A stretch of 64,000 nucleotides of DNA, taken from Eremothecium cymbalariae DBVPG#7215 (taxonomy: Eukaryota; Ascomycota; Saccharomycetes; Saccharomycetales; Saccharomycetaceae). The notes under the pieces were generated by a model. The model was not told the origin of the DNA and made no database searches. It saw only the letters and a list, made by a program, of their open reading frames with translations. The DNA lies in NCBI RefSeq assembly GCF_000235365.1, contig NC_016454.1, forward strand, positions 124,001-188,000. Direction: 5' to 3'. Both the position numbers and the translations under genes were made by a program. Shown one piece after another: positions 1 through 8,762 of the stretch (positions within the stretch are counted from its first letter, which is position 1; each line of letters starts with the position of its first letter).

Positions 1-70
1 CTCGGCCCATTTTTGGTTCAGAACTTTTACTGAACTTAGCTCTTTCTAAGGCATAGATTAATAAACTAAT

Positions 71-649
71 ATGGTTTACTTCTTCCGTTCCCAACCAGAT
101 GTATTCCAAACCCATTACTCGATTATAACAGGTAAGGATAAGCATGAAAACGATTTGTTAATTAAACATGGTTTCAGAGATCTGAATTACATCTGGTTCC
201 ATACCGATCGGTACGCTAGCGGACACATATATCTTCAACTTCATGCGAACCAGAAGACCATAGAAGAAGTACCTAAGGAAGTAATTCAGGATTGCTTACA
301 ACTTTGCAAGTCTGAATCAAAAGAAGGCAATAAACTGTCTCAGTGCACAATTATTGGTACTCCATGGCACAATTTGAGGAAGGCAGGCTATATGAAGCCA
401 GGTGAGGTCTCATTTAAGTCAACCAAAGCAGTAAAGAAGATGGAATGCTTTGGTAGGGACAATCAGACCCTTAATAAACTGAAAAAATCGAGAGTTGAGA
501 TAGTTAACAACGTAGAGACTCTCCTTCATGAGGCCAAGCGAAGTAAGGACAGAGAATATCTCAATAAGTACGTAGAGGACAATCGCGAAAGGTTGCTAGA
601 GGAAGAAAACCAACGAAAACTAGCCAAAAGAAAACTTAAGAGACACTAA
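71..649 (+). CDS. JLP2: CCDC25/NFACT-R family protein, JLP2 ortholog
   Basis: This 192-residue protein matches the small NFACT-R (DUF814) family represented by human CCDC25 and S. cerevisiae Jlp2 (YMR132C, about 208 residues). The N-terminal half carries the family pattern, with YIWFHTDRYASGHIYLQ near residues 41-57. A middle segment reads CTIIGTPWHNLRKAGYMKPGEVSFK, followed by a very basic, coiled-coil-like tail ending in KLAKRKLKRH. The precise yeast role is not established. The NFACT-R fold in relatives contacts nucleic acid or ribosomal complexes, so an RNA-related role is inference. RRB1 follows on the same strand, as YMR132C and YMR131C are neighbours in S. cerevisiae. The start is the first ATG of the open frame. 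Confidence 0.9.
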   Translation: MVYFFRSQPDVFQTHYSIITGKDKHENDLLIKHGFRDLNYIWFHTDRYASGHIYLQLHANQKTIEEVPKEVIQDCLQLCKSESKEGNKLSQCTIIGTPWHNLRKAGYMKPGEVSFKSTKAVKKMECFGRDNQTLNKLKKSRVEIVNNVETLLHEAKRSKDREYLNKYVEDNRERLLEEENQRKLAKRKLKRH

Positions 650-780
650 CGAGTCTGAAAATCTCGATGAGTCTTTGAACTCCACATTTTAGAACTCGTG
701 AACCATCTATGTATGCCTTGTGAGGATACATTGGATAAGCTTGAATTCACGTGATATAAATTAGCTTTGTCGTTCAGGCA

Positions 781-808
781 AAAAAAATTTTACGTGATGA
801 GATGAGCT
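781..808 (+). promoter_or_regulatory. RRPE-like plus PAC elements upstream of RRB1
   Basis: An A/T tract AAAAAAATTTT (781-791), like the RRPE motif, is followed directly by TGATGAGATGAGCT (795-808), an extended PAC motif. This pair is the known signature of yeast ribosome-biogenesis promoters (Stb3 and Dot6/Tod6 targets). It lies about 60-90 bp before the RRB1 start, which fits that gene's role. The motif match is seen; binding is inferred. Confidence 0.75.
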
Positions 809-869
809 AGTTTGTATATTACGATTAAATTCACTACTTGAAACTTCTACATAGACCTTCATATTCCCA

Positions 870-2438
870 ATGTCGAAGAGAACTGCGTCGTCTAACGAAC
901 TTCAAGATAACACCAGCAGGGTGGTTCAATCCAAGACTGCTTTGGAATCAATTCCTTCTTTAGCTGATGGAGATGAAGACATTGAAATGAATGATGGAGA
1001 TATTGGTGAGTTCGAAGATCCTTATGGTGACGACTTCGAAAGTGAAGGAGAAATCATCGAAGTTGACGACGAAGATAATGAAGATGAAGATATTGTAAAT
1101 GAGGATTTTCTTGAACAGAAGCAGCAAAATGCACAGGAAATAGTTGAACAGGACCGTAACCAAGAACAAGACCAGGGTAAACAGTTGTATTTGCCTCATT
1201 TGTCTAAGCCGCTAGGGCCTGATGAAGTTTTGGAGGCTGATCCTACCGTTTATGAAATGTTACACAATGTGAACTTGCCGTGGTCATGCATGACGCTGGA
1301 TATTATTCCTGATCTTTTGGGCTCTGAGAGAAGAAATTATCCTCAGTCAATTCTCATGACGACAGCTACACAGGCGTCAAAAAAGAAGGATAACGAGTTA
1401 TTGGTATTAAAGATGTCACAACTAACCAAGACTCTGGTTAAGGAAGAAGAAGATGAAAATGATGAGGAGGAGGATAACGAAGACAATGACTTGGATCCTA
1501 TTATCGAAAATGAAAGCATTTCATTGAAGGACACTACCAACAGAATTAAAATTTCTCCTTTTGCAGCTGAATCACCTGAAGTGCTAGCAGCAACTATGAG
1601 TGAAAACGGTGAAGCTTATATTTACGATTTAGGTCCTCAAGTTAAGGCTTTTACTTCTCCCGGTTACCAAATTCCAAAAACCGCCCAAAAACCGTTGCAT
1701 TCCATTAGGAATCATGGCAATGTGGAAGGTTACGGTCTGGATTGGTCTCCTCTAATCAAAACTGGCTCCATATTAACAGGTGACTGTTCTGGTAGAGTCT
1801 ACCTAACACAGAGAACTGCGTCTAGATGGGTTACAGATAAACAACCATTTACTGTGGGTAATAATAAATCCATCGAAGATATACAATGGTCTCGGGCTGA
1901 AATGACCGTCTTCGCTACATGTGGTGTCGACGGTCACATCAGAATCTGGGATACTAGGTCCAAGAAACACAAACCAGCTTTGTCTGTTATGGTTTCTGAC
2001 ACAGACGTTAATGTCATGAGTTGGAACGAAAAGATTGGCTATCTATTGGCCAGTGGTGATGACAGCGGCACTTGGGGTGTTTGGGATTTAAGACAGTTTT
2101 CTGCTCAGAATACCGAGAAAACTACACCTGTCGCACAGTACAACTTCCATAAGGCTGCCATTACATCTATCAGCTTTAACCCATTAGATGAATCAATAAT
2201 TGCCGTTGCGTCCGAAGACAACACTGTCACTCTATGGGATTTGTCCGTCGAGGCTGACGACGAAGAAATTAAACAGCAAACTGCGGAAACAGCAGAATTA
2301 CAGCAGATTCCTCCACAACTGCTATTCGTACACTGGCAAAGAGATGTCAAGGATGTCAAGTGGCATAGACAAATTCCAGGTTGCTTAGTTAGTACCGGTA
2401 CTGATGGTTTAAATATCTGGAAAACTATCAGTGTCTAG
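870..2438 (+). CDS. RRB1: WD40 ribosome assembly chaperone Rrb1
   Basis: This 522-residue protein matches Rrb1 (YMR131C, about 511 residues; human GRWD1), a nuclear chaperone for ribosomal protein Rpl3 in 60S subunit assembly. The N-terminal third is rich in Asp/Glu, with acidic runs near residues 32-85 and 190-215. The CAF1C/histone-binding-like segment (residues about 105-140, [21 protein letters not shown]) precedes WD repeats with WD dipeptides in [26 protein letters not shown] and [11 protein letters not shown]. The protein ends in a final repeat, [10 protein letters not shown]. It is collinear with JLP2 upstream. The promoter has adjacent RRPE-like and PAC motifs, so co-regulation with ribosome-biogenesis genes is likely. 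Confidence 0.95.
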   Translation: MSKRTASSNELQDNTSRVVQSKTALESIPSLADGDEDIEMNDGDIGEFEDPYGDDFESEGEIIEVDDEDNEDEDIVNEDFLEQKQQNAQEIVEQDRNQEQDQGKQLYLPHLSKPLGPDEVLEADPTVYEMLHNVNLPWSCMTLDIIPDLLGSERRNYPQSILMTTATQASKKKDNELLVLKMSQLTKTLVKEEEDENDEEEDNEDNDLDPIIENESISLKDTTNRIKISPFAAESPEVLAATMSENGEAYIYDLGPQVKAFTSPGYQIPKTAQKPLHSIRNHGNVEGYGLDWSPLIKTGSILTGDCSGRVYLTQRTASRWVTDKQPFTVGNNKSIEDIQWSRAEMTVFATCGVDGHIRIWDTRSKKHKPALSVMVSDTDVNVMSWNEKIGYLLASGDDSGTWGVWDLRQFSAQNTEKTTPVAQYNFHKAAITSISFNPLDESIIAVASEDNTVTLWDLSVEADDEEIKQQTAETAELQQIPPQLLFVHWQRDVKDVKWHRQIPGCLVSTGTDGLNIWKTISV

Positions 2439-2753
2439 AATTATCGACATTGAACTTATATTATATATTAATGGCATATACGTAAAGCAAAGCAATAGAT
2501 ATAAGGTTCACCTACATTATGGTTAAACTGTCAACAACTTGAACCCCAAGTATTACCCTCTAAATACACTAGCATGTCAGTTTCATTATGACTAATTTCA
2601 ATTGGCATTCAATGAACAAACAAATCATACATTACGGCTTCCAGATTTCGTCGTGCAACTTAAGGTTGCTGATTAAACCCAATGTTACACCGGTCGGTGT
2701 TCCTAGGTTATGTGGGTTGATTGAGAAGTTAATCCTAGATATTGGACTAAAAA
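2439..2753. other. Intergenic, RRB1 3' / RIC1 5'
   Basis: About 315 bp between two same-strand genes. An open frame on the plus strand begins at 2588 and runs into RIC1 out of frame; its translation resembles nothing known to me and it looks like a chance ORF. No RNA gene or repeat is seen. Confidence 0.6.
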
Positions 2754-5700
2754 ATGAAGATATGGCCATTCGAATCTTACCAATGCTTTCAAATACCCAA
2801 GGATTTGCCCACTCCGGATTGTTCTTCAGAATCAAGGAATGAAGAGGAAGCTGTTTTACAACTAAAAATATTACCACAATCGAATCTACTTGTCGTGTTA
2901 ACGAAGACCAAGGTGTTGTTGTATAACTTGAAGCCATTTTGTTTAATTGGGTATCATGAAAGGGCGAAAGAGTCAATTGGAAACTTTGGTACTAACAGGT
3001 TTGCAGTCACGAACCTCGGTTATGGCGAGAGAATAAATGGCATAAATACTGACTCCAGTGACACAGGATCTAACTTATACAAGGGTTATATCTGTTTTTA
3101 TGTGATTACCAGTGATAATTATATGTTGGTATACCAGGTGTTGACTAGTAAGAATGCTTATACTACATCTAAGGAATGCGGGATTCCTGTTTTTGATTCC
3201 CAAAGGAGATACATTGAAGTGGAACAGGAATTGGTTTCTGAATATGACAACGATGCAGAGCTTTTGATAGTTTCTGATAGAAATGATTCTAGTAAAATAA
3301 TCCAAAATGGGTATGCAATTGACAAGCAGAAGAGAATTTTACAATTTTTAATGAACTCTGAGGATATACCTGATGAATTACCTGTAAAAAAGTCAGAATT
3401 ACGCTTAAAGATTGTTTTAAAGTTTGATCATAAAATTAAAGACGTGTTGGGGGTTTTATCTGGAAATGTAGATGATAATGATGATCAGGAACGTTTGATT
3501 GTACTTTTCAACCATAGTTTGCAACTATTAAGACTTTCGGATTTCAAATTAAAAAGTAACACACCGATTGAGATAGCAGAAGGCATTGATATTTCAGTAG
3601 TGGATTCTAGTTTGTATGTGACAACGCAAGATTCTGATTTGAATGTGTCAATTCATGAAGTGAATTTTGAACAAGAGAGTTTAAAAACAAAGAATCTGGA
3701 ACTAAGTCTGCTAAATTCCAAATTATTATTTACTGCTCCCGCTGAAGATACGATTTTATTAATCTATGAAAATGACCTAATATATTACAATTTCTCTACA
3801 GAAAAGGTAAGTAAGCATATGAAGGTCCAGGCAAAAATTAAAATGTTTAAGCAAATCTGCGCAGATACATTTATTATCCTAATGGATGACAGTAACATTA
3901 ATATTGTTACTTTTTGGGGCAATGTGTTATTCGCCTCAAATTTTCGTAACTCTAAAGATTTAAGCTACAAATTTACGGATATTGCGTACATTGATAAGAC
4001 TCTTATTATTAGCACTGATGATGGGCAGTTGTTACACTGGCCAATGTGGGAAGAGATGGATACTTCGGCGAATAATGGCAGGAATAGTGCCCCATTTATA
4101 CTTCAGAATCGAAATAATGATGTAATGTTGTACTCTCCAATGGTGGGAAACATAATGGAATATAATCCCTTTCAATTGATCAAGCTTCCAACGAAGACGG
4201 TTAATAATTATATCTCTTTAGTGAGAATCAATAGCCCCCAAACTATGTTGGCTATGCATGTTGCAAATAAAAACATATTGCTGATTAATATTTTACACAC
4301 TGGTCAATGGTTAACATTCCCAAATATCACGATCTTGGATTGTCAATGGATTGGCAGCCATTATTTGTTGTGCCATATTTTTGCTAGTGAAGGTGAAGAG
4401 TTACTTCAATGTTTTCACTTTCCTTTACAAGTCCACAATTCAAATAATTTAGAAGAATATTCTATTTGGGATTGGCAAATTCCAGAGGATTATAGAATTG
4501 GTCCTATTTTTGCCAATACGCTCACTTCCTATAAGATGGTAAAAATCAAGGGTAAGCGGGATGATATGGCTACTGATACGATGTTCAAAACTGCGGAAGT
4601 AATTATTGTTGATAAAAACAATAAATTTGTTGTTTTTGAGGTTATTTCCACAGTGCATTCAACTGTAATGAATATCATTCGGCGATTCCATCTTTACAAG
4701 AAATATTTGCTTCCAGAGAACTCTCTCAAATATTTGAAGTGGGTGGTTTCACTTAAAGGAGGATTTTTAGCACTAATAAACCATTCTATTGTTAAAATTG
4801 AGGAACAAGAAACTGATTACTGTAAAATAACACCAGTTCTAGAAAAGGTAGAAAAGATATTAGACTACTCGAGTGATAATATTTCCCTAGTAGTGGAAAA
4901 CCAGTTTATGGTATTCCATCCCTCTGAGCTGTGGGACAATGAACAACCTTTTGTGACTCTTCCCATTTCAGAAGATGAATACCCAATGACTGTAACAACC
5001 GAAACAACCACTATGCATAACTTACATTGCTACTTCCGTCCGCACGTTACCAAGCTTGTTGCCAGCCATTATATATATCTGGATCAAATCGTAGCAAGGC
5101 TCTGTGATGACGGCGTACCAGCGGAAGATATTAACACTAAGTATAGTAGTATCAGACACTACAAATTTGCGTTGGAAAAAGTTCTATCTAAAAAGGTATT
5201 GGACAATGAACCTTTGGATGGTATACTGGAGCTGATAGATGTATATGATTTAGAAGGTCACCACCATAAAAATGTTGCAAAACTAGAGATTGTGAGCAAC
5301 TGCCTAAGGAAAGTAGAAACCAAACATTGGAACTACCTGTTCCAAAATTTGAATCTCACACCCAGAGATTTATTAAAAGAATGCACTGAAAATGGAGAAG
5401 CAAAGATCCTGGGTGTATTGTTAATAGTATTCCTAAACTATGACGACAGCGATCAATTGTTTTCAAGCAATCTCACTGGCCCTAAAACCACTGCCAAAAA
5501 GCAGAAGAAACCTAAAAGCGATAATAAGCATACTACTAAGAGTAGTAATAACAAGTCATCGTCCACAAGTCCTGATGCACTGCAGCACGAAGAATTGATC
5601 AAAAGAGTTCTAAAAATGCTCGTAGCAAGCGCCAGCTCCAGCTCTAAACCCCAAGAAGCCCAAGAATACTGGGAATTAGCCCTGCAAATAGTAAGATTTG

Positions 5701-5762
5701 TCAAGGCTTTCGATAAGCAGAATAGTACAAAGCTATTATCGATGTGCCTCGACCAACTATAA
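2754..5762 (+). CDS. RIC1: Ric1, subunit of the Ypt6 guanine exchange factor
   Basis: This 1002-residue protein fits Ric1 (YLR039C, about 1056 residues), which with Rgp1 forms the exchange factor for the Rab GTPase Ypt6 at the Golgi. The start MKIWPFESYQCFQIP and the beta-propeller-like first 650 residues fit the family. The C-terminal RIC1 domain is clear near residues 770-920: FRPHVTKLVASHYIYLDQ, HYKFALEKVLSKKVLD and HWNYLFQNLNLTPRDLLKEC. A lysine- and serine-rich linker of about 40 residues precedes the last helical part. Identification rests on the domain pattern plus its place directly before COX12, the same pair as YLR039C-YLR038C. No TM segments are seen, as expected for a peripheral complex. 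Confidence 0.85.
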   Translation: MKIWPFESYQCFQIPKDLPTPDCSSESRNEEEAVLQLKILPQSNLLVVLTKTKVLLYNLKPFCLIGYHERAKESIGNFGTNRFAVTNLGYGERINGINTDSSDTGSNLYKGYICFYVITSDNYMLVYQVLTSKNAYTTSKECGIPVFDSQRRYIEVEQELVSEYDNDAELLIVSDRNDSSKIIQNGYAIDKQKRILQFLMNSEDIPDELPVKKSELRLKIVLKFDHKIKDVLGVLSGNVDDNDDQERLIVLFNHSLQLLRLSDFKLKSNTPIEIAEGIDISVVDSSLYVTTQDSDLNVSIHEVNFEQESLKTKNLELSLLNSKLLFTAPAEDTILLIYENDLIYYNFSTEKVSKHMKVQAKIKMFKQICADTFIILMDDSNINIVTFWGNVLFASNFRNSKDLSYKFTDIAYIDKTLIISTDDGQLLHWPMWEEMDTSANNGRNSAPFILQNRNNDVMLYSPMVGNIMEYNPFQLIKLPTKTVNNYISLVRINSPQTMLAMHVANKNILLINILHTGQWLTFPNITILDCQWIGSHYLLCHIFASEGEELLQCFHFPLQVHNSNNLEEYSIWDWQIPEDYRIGPIFANTLTSYKMVKIKGKRDDMATDTMFKTAEVIIVDKNNKFVVFEVISTVHSTVMNIIRRFHLYKKYLLPENSLKYLKWVVSLKGGFLALINHSIVKIEEQETDYCKITPVLEKVEKILDYSSDNISLVVENQFMVFHPSELWDNEQPFVTLPISEDEYPMTVTTETTTMHNLHCYFRPHVTKLVASHYIYLDQIVARLCDDGVPAEDINTKYSSIRHYKFALEKVLSKKVLDNEPLDGILELIDVYDLEGHHHKNVAKLEIVSNCLRKVETKHWNYLFQNLNLTPRDLLKECTENGEAKILGVLLIVFLNYDDSDQLFSSNLTGPKTTAKKQKKPKSDNKHTTKSSNNKSSSTSPDALQHEELIKRVLKMLVASASSSSKPQEAQEYWELALQIVRFVKAFDKQNSTKLLSMCLDQL

Positions 5763-6069
5763 ATCGTTAGCACCTTATATCTGCATCTACATCAACCAAA
5801 CCAATGGGGTTCGTTTAAACTCATTTATTTGTCATGTGATTTATGTCCAATCACAACCAGTTATTTAATCACAACGTATTTAACGATGCTGACAGTATAT
5901 TCAAATTTTCCAAATTGTAACGCCACCAGAAAACTCTTCTACAAGCTACTTAATGTCCTGTTCGCCTTAGAGCTTTAGTGGTACTTACTTCTGAGGACTA
6001 ATATTCATATTTGTGGTTGATTACCAGTGACTCTTAGTCTTTTTTTTAAAATTTGAGGGATATTAAGTT
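5763..6069 (+). promoter_or_regulatory. COX12 upstream region with CCAAT boxes
   Basis: The gap of 307 bp between RIC1 and COX12 carries two CCAAT pentamers (5801-5805 and 5847-5851). These fit the core of the Hap2/3/4/5 site that drives respiratory genes. COX12 encodes a cytochrome oxidase subunit, so Hap control is plausible, but the core motif is short and the call is tentative. Confidence 0.4.
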
Positions 6070-6318
6070 ATGTCTGAACAAACTGAAAATCAATTACACA
6101 CAGTTGGCTTTGATGCCAGGTTCCCCAACCAAAATCAAACTAAGCACTGCTGGCAATCGTACGTCGACTACCACAAATGTGTGAATGCTAAAGGTGAGAA
6201 CTTTGTCCCTTGCAAGATTTTTTTTAAGACTTTTTCTTCCTTGTGTCCAGTTGATTGGGTCGAAAAGTGGGATGAGCAGAGAGCAAAAGGTGTGTTCCCG
6301 GGTGATATTCAACCTTAA
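6070..6318 (+). CDS. COX12: Cytochrome c oxidase subunit VIb
   Basis: This 82-residue protein is a near full-length match to Cox12 (YLR038C, 83 residues), the intermembrane-space subunit VIb of complex IV. It carries the COX6B cysteine framework: CWQSYVDYHKC (Cys-x9-Cys) and CKIFFKTFSSLC (Cys-x10-Cys), which form two disulphides in a helical hairpin after Mia40-dependent import. The block TVGFDARFPNQNQTKHCWQ is diagnostic. There is no cleavable presequence, as expected for twin-Cys proteins. It follows RIC1 on the same strand. The next gene on its S. cerevisiae track, beyond fast-evolving loci absent here, is MLH2. Confidence 0.98.
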   Translation: MSEQTENQLHTVGFDARFPNQNQTKHCWQSYVDYHKCVNAKGENFVPCKIFFKTFSSLCPVDWVEKWDEQRAKGVFPGDIQP

Positions 6319-7420
6319 GTTTCCTTGATAACTGGGGGTTTTCTAATTACACTGAATCAAAAAGCTGTGAGCTATCCTTGATGGATCTCTTTATTACGGT
6401 ATAATTCTATTTTTTAATATTTTTCATCCTGTAGATGCTTCTTTGTCAATGCAGCCTATTATATGTTACTGTCGCTGTTCAATTCATTGACTGGAGTTTC
6501 ATCCCCACCGTGGCACTCAGAATTACAAGGACTTCGCATCCCCTGGCAATCTGTGAATGTATTTGGAATTGGATGGGAATGTCTGTTCTCTAAACCAGAA
6601 AATGAATAAGTGTATGAAGTAGAGTGGCAAACAAAATAGTATTAGTTTATTTGTATAGATAAATTAATGTATATAAAAGAAAAACCATATCATTATTATT
6701 TAAAGGAAACTAATTTACGTGGGCACCATTTCGTGGCCCTTCTTCTTGGCATTGATGCTTGAAAATAATCAATGCCTAAGCCTTGCAATTGGGGGAGGGG
6801 AGGGTTCCATACTACTAACAGTACTAATTAACCTTTTTAGCATTCTCCATGTTTATATGTAACCCACTCAGTTGTCCTATTTATACACTATTTACTCCAT
6901 ACATATAGGGCGATATATATAATGGGCGTTTGTCACGTGATCAGAAAAGGAAGATCATCATTGATCCTCAGTTGTTAACAATGTGCACAAGACCGATTTA
7001 GGTCATAAGCACGGCTTTCCTCATGTCGAGGGCGCTATGGTTGGTCACGTGATGGCCGAAGATATTGTCACGTGCCGCTAATACTTAGGTTGATGATCGT
7101 TACTGCTTGTGTAGTCTCTAATCTGGCTCAACTACCCTCTGGGGATCTAGCTGGACCTATATCTAATCTAATCTAGCTAGCTGGGGTCTCCTTATATAGT
7201 TTCTGCTGTCCTACCCGGGCTCACTTAAAGCAGTCATCGGTGGTTTCACACTGACATCTTCAAAGTGACTATCAGCCTCATAGTCTGCTGACAGCTCTGA
7301 TACGCTGCTTCTTGGCTTGGTTATCGTTGTCTCCTAGCTTCTCTTTTGATTTTACGACATATATTACACGTGCCTCGATCTATCATTATTACCCTTTTTT
7401 TGCGACTTGTAAAAGGCTCT
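6319..7420. other. Long intergenic region with CACGTG cluster
   Basis: About 1.1 kb without a credible protein gene. In S. cerevisiae this position holds PAU23 and YLR036C; no counterpart is visible. The right half carries CACGTG E-boxes at 6934-6939, 7046-7051, 7069-7074 and 7367-7372, sites of the Cbf1/Pho4 type, ahead of the tRNA-Ala gene. I tested these as possible centromere element I, but no adjacent highly A+T-rich block with a CDEIII-like element follows. A G-rich run (GGGGGAGGGGAGGG) sits near 6790-6803. Confidence 0.55.
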
Positions 7421-7493
7421 GGGCAAATGGCGCAGTTGGTAGCGCGCTTCCCTTGCAAGGAAGAGGTCCCCGGTTCGATTCCGGTTTTGTCCA
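7421..7493 (+). tRNA. tA(UGC): tRNA-Ala (anticodon UGC)
   Basis: A complete 73-nt cloverleaf can be folded. The acceptor stem GGGCAAA pairs with TTTGTCC and contains the G3:U70 wobble that is the identity element for alanyl-tRNA synthetase. The D arm is GCGC/GCGC around AGTTGGTA. The anticodon stem CTTCC/GGAAG encloses loop CTTGCAA, giving anticodon TGC. The T arm contains GGTTCGATTCC. The discriminator base is A73. There is no intron, and CCA is not encoded as such. A T6 run directly after the gene is the RNA polymerase III terminator. Confidence 0.98.
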
Positions 7494-7620
7494 TTTTTTA
7501 TGTTGATATTTCTTAATCCCATAAGAGAGGTGTGCTAGATGGATCAGACCCACTCTTAAAAAGGCTTAGATGTGGCCACAGATTACCTCTTTTTCGCTGC
7601 AATAGCTTTCATGTTGACTG

Positions 7621-8606
7621 TCATCTCAGTACATAGTTGTCGTGAAACAACAAATTCTGTATACTATAGAAATTCGGCGCTACATATTGGCCACGGCCAA
7701 GTTTGAGAACACAACGTTTATGGCAGCTCTCATTCCAGCTATAGTTTGAGTTGTTGCTTATCTTCAAATTTTCAGCGTAATCTTCGTCATCCTTCTCAGC
7801 ATTTAAGCCCCCAAAGTAGCCGTAATTGTCGGTTCTATCTATTAGGATACCGTTCCAACCTGCATTAGATGCTCCTTGCATATCGTCCACACACTCATCG
7901 CCGATGTGCCAACAGGAAGCTCTCAATTGGTCCATACTTGCTCCTTCTAGCAACAATGTCGGGTATTTTTTAGTCAAATCATCGAGTGCCAAGTCATATA
8001 TCTTTCGATCAGGTTTAGACACTTCTAGATAATATGGAAGGTAGATATTATCTGCAAAATAGTCTATTAACTGTAGGTTTTTCAGGAGGTCGATCATCAG
8101 AGGGTCTGAATTGCTAATGATCCCCAATTTAATATCCGGATGTTCATTCTTTAAATTCTCCAGAAATGCATATACGTCTGGATTAACCGAGTATGCTTGC
8201 GTACCAGAAAACATGTTTAATATTTCTGTTACAGCCCCTTCTGGTATCGTAGTTGGAGCAAATACTCCTCTAACTAATAGCCTCCACCATTCACGAGGGG
8301 TGATCCCTGAATGCTTCCCGTAATTTGGATAGTGATATTTTAGATCCTTGAAAACTAAACATGGGGCAAGAAGTTGTTAATAATATGTTGACACAGCGAT
8401 ACATCGACTGTCTAATCCATACCTTTGGGGAATCTTTCGGCTAGTGTTTTAGGAGTCGTTGAGACACCATACTTGGCTCCCACAAGGCTGTATTGCTCCA
8501 TCACCGGGATAGTTGTTGAGTACACGCAATTATGGGCATCGAACGTAATGACCTTTGGAGGAAGGCTCTTGAACTGAATAAATCTAAGCCTGGTTGGGGA
8601 TACCAT
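7621..8606 (-). CDS. DPI35: HAD-superfamily protein, DPI35 ortholog, one intron
   Basis: Two exons (8606-8423 and 8354-7621) join to give 305 residues, matching Dpi35 (YMR130W, about 302 residues), a HAD-like hydrolase of the HDHD3 group with unknown substrate. Exon 1 (starting MVSPTRLRF) carries motif I as ITFDAHNCVY; the second catalytic Asp of the usual DxD is replaced by Asn, so phosphatase activity is doubtful. Splicing restores RFPKVFKDLKYHYPNYGK and the cap region with REWWRLLVRGVFAP. Motif II is GIISNSDPL, motif III is EVSKPDRKIYDLA, and motif IV is WHIGDECVDDMQGASNAGW. The two open frames alone would each be truncated, and upstream of the first Met in exon 2 the frame stays open to the acceptor site. 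It is divergent from MLH2, with only 156 bp between starts. Confidence 0.9.
8355..8422 (-). other. Spliceosomal intron in DPI35 (68 nt)
   Basis: Read on the minus strand: donor GTATGG (variant of GTATGT), branch site TATTAAC (variant of TACTAAC), acceptor TTTAG. Without removal the frame stops four codons past the donor (GGT ATG GAT TAG). Removal joins a phase-1 codon and continues the conserved HAD protein. To my knowledge the S. cerevisiae gene has no intron. Confidence 0.85.
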
Positions 8607-8762
8607 TTCTCAATCTAGCTGCCCTGCCTTTTGGCTCCCTTTCTGGCTCTTAGCGGTGCGAACAACAAGATAAACACGGGACATAATCGAACTTGAGCTT
8701 AAAACACACTCCGTTATATATCAACTACAGGCCATTACCAGTGCACCAAAAGGCCCTATAAT

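Noticed and set aside
2588..2842. 84-codon ORF before RIC1
   Set aside because: Out of frame with RIC1, which has its own good start, and no recognised similarity.
6931..7080. CACGTG sites as centromere element I
   Set aside because: No adjacent 80-170 bp block of very high A+T and no CDEIII-like sequence on either side; same for the E-boxes near 15150, 52560 and 53556.
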